A stretch of DNA of 22,883 nucleotides from positions 1 through 22,883 of the forward strand of contig CAVDMD010000021.1 in the NCBI GenBank assembly GCA_963609975.1. Reading direction: 5' to 3'. The notes beneath the pieces were generated by a model that worked only from the letters and a program-made list of their open reading frames with translations, was not told the DNA's origin and did not search any database. Below, piece after piece: positions 14,766-22,717 of the stretch (the first letter of the stretch is position 1; the number at the start of each line of letters is the position of its first letter). Origin of the DNA: UMGS973 sp963609975. GTDB lineage: Bacteria > Bacillota > Clostridia > Peptostreptococcales > Anaerovoracaceae. The position numbers and the translations under genes were made by a program.

Positions 14766-16169
14766 TTAAAATACTAGTCTTTCTTCTATATAGTTTCGAA
14801 CCTGTTCAACAGGAATACGAACCTGCTCCATTGTGTCTCTGTCTCTTACAGTTACACATCCGTCGGTTTCTGTATCAAAGTCAACGCAGATACAGAACGG
14901 CGTACCGATTTCGTCTTCACGACGGTATCTCTTGCCTATCGAGCCTGCAGCGTCATAGTCAACCATAAAATGCTTTGAAAGCTCCTCATGGATAGGCTCT
15001 GCAACATCTGAAAGCTTCTTTGCAAGCGGAAGCACAGCTGCCTTGAACGGTGCAAGCGCGGGATGGAATCTCATAACGACTCTTGTGTCCTCCTTGCCCT
15101 TGGCATCTGTCAGTGTTTCTTCGTCATAGGCCTCAACCAGAAATGCAAGCGCAACTCTGTCTGCGCCAAGTGACGGCTCTATACAGTAAGGTATATATTT
15201 TTCACCTGTTTCGGAATCAACATAATTCATTTCCTGACCCGAATGCTCGCTGTGCTGTCTTAAATCAAAGTCAGTTCTGTCTGCGATGCCCCACAGCTCG
15301 CCCCAGCCGAACGGGAACAGATATTCAATATCTGTTGTGGCGTTGCTGTAGTGTGACAGTTCCTCCTGCTCATGGTCTCTCAGCTTGAAATGTTCTTGTT
15401 TCATGCCAAGTGATCTCAGGAAGTCTGCGCAGTAGTCTTTCCAGTATGCGAACCATTCAAGGTCTGTGCCGGGCTTGCAGAAGAACTCAAGCTCCATCTG
15501 CTCAAATTCTCTTGTTCTGAATGTGAAGTTGCCCGGTGTTATCTCATTTCTGAAGGATTTGCCGACCTGAGCAATACCGAACGGAATTTTTTTTCTTGCA
15601 GATCTCTGCACGTTTTTGAAGTTTACAAATATGCCCTGTGCTGTTTCGGGTCTTAAATAAATCTCAGATTTTGAATCTTCGGTAACACCCTGAAACGTCT
15701 TGAACATAAGGTTGAACTGTCTGATGCCTGTAAAATTGCTTTTGCCGCATTCAGGGCACACAATGCCTTTTTCGGCGATAAACCCTTCGAGCTTGTCGTT
15801 TGGCCAGCCGTCAACCGTAACGTCATCCGTGCCGTTTTCGTGCAGGTAGTCCTCTATGAGCTTGTCGGCTCTGAATCTTGCCTTGCACTCTTTGCAGTCT
15901 ATAAGCGGATCTGCAAAGCCGCCTACATGGCCTGATGCAACCCATGTCTGCGGGTTCATAAGGATTGCAGCGTCAAGACCTACATTGTATTTTGACTCCT
16001 GTACGAATTTTTTCCACCATGCTTTTTTGACGTTGTTTTTGAATTCAACTCCAAGAGGACCGTAATCCCATGTGTTTGCAAGACCTCCGTAAATATCGGA
16101 ACCCGGGAATATAAATCCTCTGTTCTTGCATAGGGCCACGATTTTTTCCATTGTTACTGCTCTGTCCAT
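14766..16169 (-). CDS. glyS: Glycyl-tRNA synthetase, single-chain type
   Basis: This 467-residue class II aminoacyl-tRNA synthetase is of the homodimeric (archaeal/eukaryal-like, GlyQS) type, not the alpha2-beta2 type. The start region KNRGFIFPGSDIYGG (16-30) is diagnostic. Two Cys pairs, CKEC (92-95) and CPEC (138-141), probably bind zinc. RPETAQGI (173-180), motif 2 FRNE (207-210) and motif 3 EPSLGADRVALAF (331-343) are intact, followed by the C-terminal anticodon-binding domain. I used the ATG at 16169; its ribosome site is weak (AGG about 13 nt upstream), and an in-frame ATG at 16151 is the alternative. A 22-nt gap to the DUF4342 gene leaves no room for the T-box leader that often controls glycyl-tRNA synthetase genes in Bacillota. 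Confidence 0.96.
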   Translation of the reverse strand: MDRAVTMEKIVALCKNRGFIFPGSDIYGGLANTWDYGPLGVEFKNNVKKAWWKKFVQESKYNVGLDAAILMNPQTWVASGHVGGFADPLIDCKECKARFRADKLIEDYLHENGTDDVTVDGWPNDKLEGFIAEKGIVCPECGKSNFTGIRQFNLMFKTFQGVTEDSKSEIYLRPETAQGIFVNFKNVQRSARKKIPFGIAQVGKSFRNEITPGNFTFRTREFEQMELEFFCKPGTDLEWFAYWKDYCADFLRSLGMKQEHFKLRDHEQEELSHYSNATTDIEYLFPFGWGELWGIADRTDFDLRQHSEHSGQEMNYVDSETGEKYIPYCIEPSLGADRVALAFLVEAYDEETLTDAKGKEDTRVVMRFHPALAPFKAAVLPLAKKLSDVAEPIHEELSKHFMVDYDAAGSIGKRYRREDEIGTPFCICVDFDTETDGCVTVRDRDTMEQVRIPVEQVRNYIEERLVF

Positions 16170-16191
16170 CTTCTAAAATTACCTGCTTTCT

Positions 16192-17028
16192 TTATTCTGT
16201 CTTGTCTGTAATATCAACGATTTTTACTGCGCCGTCAAGCTCCTCTGCCATTTCTTCTTCAACGGCGTCTGCGGCTTTTTCGATATCCTCTGCGATATTG
16301 ATTGCAAAATCGTCTTTTGATTCTCTGGCTGCGTCAATTCTTGTTCTGGCCGCCTCTGCCACATCCCTGGCCTTGTCTTTGACATTCTCTATGGTTTCGT
16401 CAATGCCGGCCTCTGCCGCTTTTGTTTTCACGCTCTCATATATGTCAGCGCCCCTGTCTACGGCTTTTTCGGTCAGGTCCTTGGCTCTGTCCTTGACATT
16501 TGCAAAGGTTTCGTTAAGGTTGTTCTCAACTGCCTTGGCTTTGGCTGTCTCATATAAGTCTGCGCTTTTGTTTTTGACGCCTTCAAGTACAACCGCACTT
16601 TTTTCGACAACATCATCGAATTTATCATTGGCAATTTCACTGACATCAATCACACTGCCGTCATCTTTGATGACTTCAATAGTGCATTTGAAACCAAAAG
16701 TGGCCGCTGTTGCAACTATGATTGCAAAAGGAGCGATAAGGGTGCTTACGATACCCACATTGACAGGCACGTTGAGCATAATCTCTCCGTCTTTTTTGAC
16801 TACTATCTTTGAAACATTGCCTTTTTTGACGATTTCTTTGATTTTGGCAAGTATCTCCTCACCTTTTTTGCCAAAGCTTCCGGATGTTTTCTCGTCTATT
16901 GATTCTTCGATTGCAATTATTGCATCTACAACGCTTCCTTCTGAATTTTCAAGAGCTTCTTTTGCTTCCTTGTAGCTTACTCCGGTTCTGTCCTTAACCA
17001 GTTCAATTTTTTCTAATGTAATCTCCAT
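16192..17028 (-). CDS. DUF4342 protein with UBA-like N-terminus and tandem amphipathic repeats
   Basis: The product has 278 residues. The N-terminus (1-45), LVKDRTGVSYKEAKEALE then GSVVDAI, resembles the UBA-like helical bundle of EF-Ts/NAC and is typical of DUF4342. Residues 55-120 form the conserved DUF4342 body with one hydrophobic, probably membrane-inserted segment (about 89-113). Residues 156-193 and 194-231 are exact-length tandem 38-residue repeats (ADLYE.../ADIYE..., 19 of 38 positions identical), Ala/Lys/Asp/Glu-rich and amphipathic like LEA or apolipoprotein helices. An acidic tail follows. AGGAGG inside the end of recO precedes ATG 17028, and only 4 nt separate it from the recO stop, so it is translated with the recO-glyS operon. 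Function is unknown; a membrane-tethered stress or envelope role is only a guess. Confidence 0.82.
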   Translation of the reverse strand: MEITLEKIELVKDRTGVSYKEAKEALENSEGSVVDAIIAIEESIDEKTSGSFGKKGEEILAKIKEIVKKGNVSKIVVKKDGEIMLNVPVNVGIVSTLIAPFAIIVATAATFGFKCTIEVIKDDGSVIDVSEIANDKFDDVVEKSAVVLEGVKNKSADLYETAKAKAVENNLNETFANVKDRAKDLTEKAVDRGADIYESVKTKAAEAGIDETIENVKDKARDVAEAARTRIDAARESKDDFAINIAEDIEKAADAVEEEMAEELDGAVKIVDITDKTE

Positions 17029-17032
17029 ACTG

Positions 17033-17797
17033 TTACCTCCTGATATTATCCTCAATGAAAGCCTCGCTTTTGAGGCTGCCCACATCGAGATGATAAGAAA
17101 TATATTTTTTTATTATTTCCTCAATCTGATCCAGTATCGGCTGCTGCAGCGCCAGATTTTTGAAATCAGAAAGCGGTTTTTTTACAAAATACCTCAATAT
17201 ACCTACTATATCAAACTTGATTGTATAAATCAATCCGTCATTATCATAATTTGCTGTATTTTGATAACATTTTTTACATAGCAGGCCTCCGTCCGGTATA
17301 CTGAATACAACAGGCTCAGACTTTTGCCCGCATTGTATACAGGATTCAAGGCCGGGCATAATGCCCAGTATCTTGAGAACCTTGATCTGATATGCAAGCA
17401 CCAGCGTTTCAAATCTGCTTTCTCTTGCTTCAAGCTCGGCAAAAAAATCGCATATCAGCTTCATCACCGCCGGCTGAGGCTGGTCATAGGGTATTGTTTT
17501 TTCGGTAAATTCAAGCACATAGGATGCAGCCATGTATTTGTCCACATTCTCGCCAAGACCGTAAAAGCTTCTGATGGTTTCGGCGCTGTCAATGCTGTAG
17601 GTATCTCTGTTTTTGAATATCTGGTATCTGCCGTAGGTAAACGGTCTCATTGCAAGGGCGGATTTGTTTCTGCCGCCCTCATTGATGCGGCTTCCTGCGC
17701 TTATCTTGCCGTATCTTGCCGACAGCAGCACGATCATACGTCTGCCTCCAACCGTTTTTATCTGTTTCAGAACTATGCCTTCTGTTTCAAACTTCAT
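17033..17797 (-). CDS. recO: DNA repair protein RecO
   Basis: This 254-residue recombination mediator helps load RecA on SSB-coated single-stranded DNA with RecR. The N-terminal OB-fold (about 1-80) starts FETEGIVLKQIKTVGGRRMIVLLSARYGKI in a typical way; the helical C-terminal part contains a zinc-finger with Cys153, Cys156, Cys174 and Cys177 (CIQC...CKKC). Length is normal. Its ATG overlaps the era stop by 4 nt (ATGA), the standard era-recO coupling in Bacillota. Confidence 0.95.
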   Translation of the reverse strand: MKFETEGIVLKQIKTVGGRRMIVLLSARYGKISAGSRINEGGRNKSALAMRPFTYGRYQIFKNRDTYSIDSAETIRSFYGLGENVDKYMAASYVLEFTEKTIPYDQPQPAVMKLICDFFAELEARESRFETLVLAYQIKVLKILGIMPGLESCIQCGQKSEPVVFSIPDGGLLCKKCYQNTANYDNDGLIYTIKFDIVGILRYFVKKPLSDFKNLALQQPILDQIEEIIKKYISYHLDVGSLKSEAFIEDNIRR

Positions 17798-18693
17798 TTC
17801 TGATCCCTGTATCCGAAATTGGAAAGTGCAAAGTCGCTGTCACGCCAGTTTTCTCTTACCTTTACCCAGAGTTTCAGAAAAACCTTAGTACCTATAAGGG
17901 CTTCTATTTCCTCTCTGGCGCTTTTGCCTATTCCTTTTAATTTCTTACCGTCTCTGCCTATGATTATTCCCTTGTGGGATTTTTTTTCACAGTAAATGAC
18001 AGCACCTATTCTGGTAAGTCTGCCTTCCTCCTCGTAGCTTTCGATTTCAACGGCAACTCCGTGAGGCACCTCATCTCTGAGGTAAAGCAGCAGTTTTTCT
18101 CTGATTATCTCGCTTACTATAAATCTCTCCGGGTGGTCTGTTATCATATCCTCCGGAAAATACATCGGCCCCTCCTCTGCCATGTCCTCAAGCATTGATA
18201 TGAGGTCGCTGACATTGGTTGAGTTAATCGCCGATGTACCTATTATATGTTCAAATATTCCCATGCTGTCATAGGCTTTATATATTCTGCTGTACTTGTC
18301 CGGATCCATTGTGTCCATTTTGTTTATGACAAGAATTTTGGGAGTATCCACACCCTGCAGCATATCCGCAATGTATCTGTCACCGGGGCCTCTGTCAATC
18401 TCATCATCTACAAGAAACAGTATCACATCCACTTCTTTAAGGGTGCTGACAGCTGTTTCGGTCATAAAGCTTCCCAGTTTGTTTTTTGCCTTGTGTATTC
18501 CCGGCGTGTCTATGAATATGAACTGAACTCCGTCCCCTGTATCATCAAGGCTTGTGTATATGCCTCTGATTCTGTTTCTTGTGGTCTGGGGCTTGTCCGT
18601 TGTAATTGCTATTTTCTCTCCGAGTATTGAGTTAAGCAGAGTCGATTTGCCCACATTCGGCCTGCCTACAATCCCTATAAATCCTGATTTCAA
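17794..18693 (-). CDS. era: GTPase Era
   Basis: This 299-residue ribosome-assembly GTPase binds near the 3' end of 16S rRNA. G1 GRPNVGKST (10-18), G3 DTPG (62-65) and G4 NKMD (124-127) are intact; the C-terminal KH domain has IIGRDGKK (244-251). The start codon is TTG at 18693, preceded by GGAGG about 6 nt before it within the end of cdd; no ATG exists upstream before the stop, and a TTG start gives the normal Era N-terminus. One nt separates it from the cdd stop, and recO overlaps its end, so expression is coupled across all three. Confidence 0.96.
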   Translation of the reverse strand: MKSGFIGIVGRPNVGKSTLLNSILGEKIAITTDKPQTTRNRIRGIYTSLDDTGDGVQFIFIDTPGIHKAKNKLGSFMTETAVSTLKEVDVILFLVDDEIDRGPGDRYIADMLQGVDTPKILVINKMDTMDPDKYSRIYKAYDSMGIFEHIIGTSAINSTNVSDLISMLEDMAEEGPMYFPEDMITDHPERFIVSEIIREKLLLYLRDEVPHGVAVEIESYEEEGRLTRIGAVIYCEKKSHKGIIIGRDGKKLKGIGKSAREEIEALIGTKVFLKLWVKVRENWRDSDFALSNFGYRDQK

Positions 18694-18694
18694 A

Positions 18695-19090
18695 TTATTC
18701 CTCCAGTCTGAAGCCGTAAGGCATCAGTTCTCTTAAAGTTACTGCTGCAAGATGCTCCTCATCCGTTCCCGAAACCACTTTGAGGTCCGGGGCAAATTCA
18801 TACATAAACTGTCTGCATATGCCGCATGGCCGGCCGTCCTGCTTTGCGGTGGCTATAACTATGCGGTCAAACTCTCTCTCTCCCTCCGATATGGCCTTGA
18901 CCATGGCGGTTCGCTCCGCACAGATTGTCGCCCCGAAGGATGAGTTTTCGATATTCACACCCGAATAAACTCTGCCGCTTCTGCCCACAAGCATTGCGCT
19001 TACAGGGAACTTTGAAAACGGGCAGTATGAGTTTTTGAGGTTTGCTTTAGCTTTTTTGTACAGGTCTATGTCTAACTGTTCTATCTGCAT
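18695..19090 (-). CDS. cdd: Cytidine deaminase
   Basis: This 131-residue pyrimidine salvage enzyme deaminates cytidine and deoxycytidine to uridine and deoxyuridine. The zinc site is complete: Cys57-Ala-Glu59 (catalytic Glu59) and PCGIC with Cys89 and Cys92. The substrate-binding NIENSSFGATICAER region is typical of the homotetrameric form. GGAGGTAAAG precedes ATG 19090, 2 nt after the ybeY stop. Its place between ybeY and era matches other Bacillota, except that dgkA is missing. Confidence 0.96.
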   Translation of the reverse strand: MQIEQLDIDLYKKAKANLKNSYCPFSKFPVSAMLVGRSGRVYSGVNIENSSFGATICAERTAMVKAISEGEREFDRIVIATAKQDGRPCGICRQFMYEFAPDLKVVSGTDEEHLAAVTLRELMPYGFRLEE

Positions 19091-19092
19091 CT

Positions 19093-19545
19093 TTACCTCC
19101 CAAGATCAATCCTGTTCATTACGGCTTCTTCTTTTTGTCTCATTATCTGTTTTTCGTCCTGTTCCATATGATCATATCCCATAAGATGAAGCAGGCTGTG
19201 AGTGAAAAGATATATTATCTCTCTTTCGGGGCTGTGGCCGAATTCCTCTGCCTGAAGCATCGCTTTTTCGGTGCATATAACCACATCTCCCATAATTATC
19301 TCCCCTGTCCCGGGGAAGTCCTCCACGCTCTCAAACTGAGGAAACGACAGGACGTCCGTAACGGAATCCACTCCTCTGTATTCTCTGTTGAGCTGCTGTA
19401 TTTCCTCCATATCCACAAAGGTGAGGCTTATCTCTGCAAGGTTTTCGTCTACACCCTCAAGCTCAAGGCATACCTTTGCGGCTTCTTCTATTTTGTTCAT
19501 CATTGCCTGCTTAGGCAGGTTTTCTCCGTCTACTGTTATATTCAT
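19093..19545 (-). CDS. ybeY: Endoribonuclease YbeY / rRNA maturation factor
   Basis: This 150-residue metalloprotein takes part in 16S rRNA 3'-end maturation and ribosome quality control. The zinc motif H-x3-H-x5-H is present as His116, His120 and His126 (THSLLHLMGYDH), and the conserved TDVLSFP block is at 63-69. AAGGAAG lies upstream of the ATG and only 3 nt separate it from phoH. In most relatives pgpH lies between phoH and ybeY; here it does not. Confidence 0.95.
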   Translation of the reverse strand: MNITVDGENLPKQAMMNKIEEAAKVCLELEGVDENLAEISLTFVDMEEIQQLNREYRGVDSVTDVLSFPQFESVEDFPGTGEIIMGDVVICTEKAMLQAEEFGHSPEREIIYLFTHSLLHLMGYDHMEQDEKQIMRQKEEAVMNRIDLGR

Positions 19546-19548
19546 ATA

Positions 19549-20532
19549 TTAATCTTCCTTTGGCGGGTTTTTTTCGTAGTATTTGTCGTATGCGTTGATT
19601 ATCTTCTTCACAAGCTCGTGGCGCACCACGTCTGTATCTTTGAGGAAGCAGAAGTCTATATCCTCCACTCCTTTGAGGACTTTTACAGCTTCTGTCAGCC
19701 CTGAGGTCTTGCCTCTCGGCAGGTCTATCTGCGTGATATCGCCTGTAACAACAACCTTAGAGCCAAAGCCCATTCGGGTCAGGAACATTTTCATCTGCTC
19801 TCTTGTGGTGTTCTGCGCCTCATCGAGAATGATAAAGGAGTTGTCTAATGTACGGCCTCTCATATACGCCAGCGGCACAACCTCTATTATTTCTTTTTCT
19901 TTGAGTCTCAGAGCCGTATCTCTGCCAAGTATGTCATAAAGCGCATCATAAAGAGGTCTGAGATACGGGTCAACCTTGTCCTGAAGATCTCCCGGCAGAA
20001 ATCCCAGACGTTCGCCTGCTTCAACCGCAGGTCTTGCAAGGATTATCTTCTGCACGTCTTTTTTCTTGAATGCGTTTACCGCCATTGCCACTGCAAGGTA
20101 GGTCTTGCCGGTGCCCGCAGGCCCGATTCCGAACACCACATCCCTGTTTCGCATACTTCTGATGTAGTATTTCTGACCCAGTGTCTTGGGTTTCAAGGGC
20201 TTGCCCATATGTGTGTAGCACACTATGTCTGTGTCCATCCGGCTCTCCGCATATGATATTCCCTGTCTGCACAGTTCTATAACATATGATACCTTCTGTG
20301 TGTCGAGCTTCTCTCCTTTTTTGATAATGGCTATAAGCTCGTTTATCACTTTTTCGGCGGTTTCAATGCTGTCGCCTTTGATTGTAAGCATATTGTCTCT
20401 CTGTATGATAACCACGCCCAGATGCTCCTCGATGAGTCTCAGGTTGCAGTCCAGATTGCCAAACAGCTCTCCCCTGTCAAACGTATCCTCAATTATAATT
20501 GCTTTTGCCGTATTGTTAACGCTTTGTGTCAC
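19549..20532 (-). CDS. phoH: PhoH-family ATPase (PhoL/YbeZ type)
   Basis: This 327-residue cytoplasmic protein is the helicase-like, P-loop partner usually encoded next to YbeY and thought to act in RNA metabolism. The N-terminal KH-like segment covers about 1-75. Walker A is GPAGTGKT (137-144) and Walker B IILDEAQN (234-241), with LAYMRGRTL before it and TGDITQIDLP after, all family hallmarks. The start is GTG at 20532, with GGAG about 10 nt upstream inside yqfD, giving a 17-nt overlap and probable translational coupling. Confidence 0.95.
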   Translation of the reverse strand: MTQSVNNTAKAIIIEDTFDRGELFGNLDCNLRLIEEHLGVVIIQRDNMLTIKGDSIETAEKVINELIAIIKKGEKLDTQKVSYVIELCRQGISYAESRMDTDIVCYTHMGKPLKPKTLGQKYYIRSMRNRDVVFGIGPAGTGKTYLAVAMAVNAFKKKDVQKIILARPAVEAGERLGFLPGDLQDKVDPYLRPLYDALYDILGRDTALRLKEKEIIEVVPLAYMRGRTLDNSFIILDEAQNTTREQMKMFLTRMGFGSKVVVTGDITQIDLPRGKTSGLTEAVKVLKGVEDIDFCFLKDTDVVRHELVKKIINAYDKYYEKNPPKED

Positions 20533-21724
20533 TAACTGTTATCTCCTCTTCTTTGCCTATTTGCTGTCTTACCTCCAGCTGCGCATATATAACTATTATA
20601 TTTTCTTCTGATGAAAATTTCAAACTTTTATTAAGAATTTGTGCATCTTCCGGCAGATTTTCTTTTATTTCCGCTCTGAGTTTGGCCTCTGCCGCCTTTT
20701 TTATATCCTTTTTCGAGCGTTTTTGTTTTTTCAGGTGTATTTCATTTATCTTTCCAAACTCCGCTCTGACGGGAATTATCCTGCTTTTTACTGTTTTGAG
20801 CTTCTTTTTTTCGGATATTTTATAGCCGCCCGTAATATTCTCTGACGAAAGCCCTATATCTCCAAGCTGTATATTTATATACGGTATGAATCTGCCTGTG
20901 GTTTCTTTTTTGTATTCCTGTTTTGCCTCATAAAAAACATACTCGCAGGGTCTTATGCCTGTAACCTCGCCTTCGGCGTGAACGTAATACTCTTTGAGAT
21001 TTTCGGCCGGTGTGCCGTAGGCTGTGCTTTCGACAGGCACTCTGCCCGATATCAGCACCATGCCTTTTTTGACATACTGACCTTCTTTAACGTTTCTTTC
21101 CCCATTATATACTCTGATTGTGTCGATATAGCAATCGGTATCTGAAACTATATTGCATACTTCTGTGTTTTTTTCTTCGTCTGATTCCCTGTACCGTGCC
21201 TCCGCTATGTCCACTACCGCTTTTCGCCCTTCGTATTTAACGGATATATATGTAATGTTATTTGACATCGAAAACACCGCCCTCTTTATATCCGAGGTGT
21301 CCTGATTTATTCTCGCCCCCTCGTAAAGCCCTGCTTCCGCAAGTGTCTGTCTGATGTCCTGCTCACTGATGCTTTCATATCCCGTAATCTCTATTTCGGC
21401 CACAAACAGGCTCTGGTAGAATATGAGGAATGCAAATATTCCTATGCCGATTATTGTTGTTTTGCGCTTCCATATATATTCTAAAGCAGGGGCATAGCCT
21501 CCTGAGGAAACAACTGCTATCCTGTATCTGCTGCCGGCTGCCCGCCTGAGTCTGTCAAGGTCAGAAGCCATTATCACCGCTTCTGCTGCGGTGTCATCTA
21601 TGAATATAAGGTTTTTGAATCTGATATGCTGCTTCATACAGACCGATATCAGCCGGTTTATTTCAAAGCCTTCAATCCGTACTGTTTTCCTGTGTGCCAA
21701 AAAACTGTATTTTTTCCACCTCAC
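20516..21724 (-). CDS. yqfD: Sporulation protein YqfD
   Basis: This 402-residue membrane-anchored protein of the YqfD family is linked to sporulation in Bacillus, where yqfC-yqfD belong to the sigma-E regulon; the molecular role is unknown. After a cytoplasmic domain (about 1-85) there is one transmembrane helix near residues 90-107 (TTIIGIGIFAFLIFYQS), then an extracytoplasmic POTRA-like part starting EIEITGYESISEQDIRQTL. The reading frame is open to an ATG at 21751, but that adds residues unlike the family; the GTG at 21724 gives the usual N-terminus (RWKKYSFLAHRKTVRIEG). Either choice overlaps yqfC (53 nt with the GTG), so the true start is uncertain. Confidence 0.88.
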   Translation of the reverse strand: MRWKKYSFLAHRKTVRIEGFEINRLISVCMKQHIRFKNLIFIDDTAAEAVIMASDLDRLRRAAGSRYRIAVVSSGGYAPALEYIWKRKTTIIGIGIFAFLIFYQSLFVAEIEITGYESISEQDIRQTLAEAGLYEGARINQDTSDIKRAVFSMSNNITYISVKYEGRKAVVDIAEARYRESDEEKNTEVCNIVSDTDCYIDTIRVYNGERNVKEGQYVKKGMVLISGRVPVESTAYGTPAENLKEYYVHAEGEVTGIRPCEYVFYEAKQEYKKETTGRFIPYINIQLGDIGLSSENITGGYKISEKKKLKTVKSRIIPVRAEFGKINEIHLKKQKRSKKDIKKAAEAKLRAEIKENLPEDAQILNKSLKFSSEENIIVIYAQLEVRQQIGKEEEITVSDTKR

Positions 21725-21938
21725 CTGCAACCTGCACCCTTTCTTCTTCAATCTCCTGTATTCTGAGTCCGCTTCCGTTTACCGAAACAAATCTACGTCC
21801 GCAGGAAACGGTAAGCTCGCTGTCTGAAAGCAGTATTATCTGCTTGACATTATCTATTATCACAGTGTTGCCGCCGCATAATATTCTCGGCAGATTCACA
21901 TTAAAGTCAAAAATTATTTCATCAAGTATTGCACCCAT
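21672..21938 (-). CDS. yqfC: Sporulation protein YqfC (YabP/YqfC family)
   Basis: This 88-residue beta-rich protein of the YabP/YqfC family begins ILDEIIFDFNVNLPRIL and contains NVKQIILLSDSELTVSCG, typical of YqfC, and is nearly always followed by YqfD. In Bacillus the pair is expressed in the mother cell during sporulation; here this suggests a spore-former or a lineage derived from one. ATG 21938 follows GGGGTGAG by 5 nt; the GTG at 21947 lies inside that site. It begins only about 26 nt after the yqeY terminator stem. Confidence 0.9.
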   Translation of the reverse strand: MGAILDEIIFDFNVNLPRILCGGNTVIIDNVKQIILLSDSELTVSCGRRFVSVNGSGLRIQEIEEERVQVAGEVEKIQFFGTQENSTD

Positions 21939-21964
21939 TAAACTCACCCCGCTTAATTTTATGC

Positions 21965-22000
21965 AATAAAAAACAGGATAGACTAATTTCTATCCTGTTT
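21965..22000 (-). terminator. Rho-independent terminator of rpsU-yqeY
   Basis: A 12-bp perfect stem, AAACAGGATAGA (21971-21982) with 21989-22000, has a 6-nt loop. On the minus strand it is followed by a T-run (TTTTTTATT). It begins 5 nt after the yqeY stop codon and separates rpsU-yqeY from the yqfC operon. Confidence 0.92.
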
Positions 22001-22004
22001 GTAT

Positions 22005-22451
22005 TTATGCAAGAAATTCTTCGATGATTTTGCGTACATCGCTGCCGTCTGCAACACCTTTGACTTTGCCCATAACGGCTCCCATGAGCTTGCCCATGTT
22101 TTGCCTGCCGTTTTCGATGCCAAGGTCTGCTGCAGTGGCTTTAACTATATCTCTGATCTCATCAGCGCCAAGCTGTGCAGGGAGATATTTCTGTAAAACC
22201 TCAATTTCCTGTTTATATGCATCTGCCAAATCCATTCTGCCGGCCTTCTCAAAATCAGAAAGTGCATCTTTTCTCATCTTTACCTGCTTGGCAAGTATCG
22301 CAATAATGCCTTCGTCATCAAGTTCTTTGCGGTTGTCTATCTCATACTGCTTGACCGCAGCACGAGCAAAACTTATTGTGTTTTTTCTGACTTCGTCCTT
22401 TGCCTTCATGGCATCCTTGAAATCAGACATAAGCTGTTCTTTTAGTGACAA
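22005..22451 (-). CDS. yqeY: GatB/YqeY domain protein
   Basis: This 148-residue protein is of the YqeY family, homologous to the tRNA-binding tail domain of GatB. It begins SLKEQLMSDFKDAMKAKD, as usual, and ends with MGKLMGAVMGKVKG and a short tail; the central part includes EIEVLQKYLPAQL. The role is probably in tRNA or translation, but it is not established. The start is a TTG at 22451 with GAGGTGA 8 nt upstream; an internal ATG at 22430 lacks a site. It is paired with rpsU (27-nt gap), the standard Bacillota arrangement. Confidence 0.93.
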   Translation of the reverse strand: MSLKEQLMSDFKDAMKAKDEVRKNTISFARAAVKQYEIDNRKELDDEGIIAILAKQVKMRKDALSDFEKAGRMDLADAYKQEIEVLQKYLPAQLGADEIRDIVKATAADLGIENGRQNMGKLMGAVMGKVKGVADGSDVRKIIEEFLA

Positions 22452-22478
22452 TTCAATTCACCTCTAATCTGTACTGCT

Positions 22479-22658
22479 TTAGTATTTCTTAGCCTTTTTT
22501 CTTGCAGCTTCAGATTTCTTCTTTCTCTTTACGCTAGGCTTTTCGTAATGTTCTCTTTTTCTTACTTCTGCCATAACGCCATCTCTTGCGCAAGAACGCT
22601 TAAATCTTTTCAAAGCGCTTTCAAGACTCTCATTTTCTCTTACTATAACCTGTGCCAT
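22479..22658 (-). CDS. rpsU: 30S ribosomal protein S21
   Basis: This 59-residue, strongly basic small-subunit protein starts AQVIVRENESLESALKRFKRS, the S21 signature, and ends in a Lys/Arg-rich tail (KRKKKSEAARKKAKKY). S21 contacts the anti-Shine-Dalgarno region of 16S rRNA. ATG 22658 follows GGAGGTG by 9 nt; the longer open frame to 22709 has no ribosome site. It is first gene of the rpsU-yqeY unit. Confidence 0.96.
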   Translation of the reverse strand: MAQVIVRENESLESALKRFKRSCARDGVMAEVRKREHYEKPSVKRKKKSEAARKKAKKY

Positions 22659-22717
22659 ACCTGTTTCACCTCCTGACTTTAAATAAATATCTGGCTGAAT
22701 GGTTTGCATATAGCGAT

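Noticed and set aside
16170..16191. T-box riboswitch for glyS
   Set aside because: Glycyl-tRNA synthetase genes in Bacillota often have one, but the 22-nt gap after the DUF4342 gene cannot hold it.
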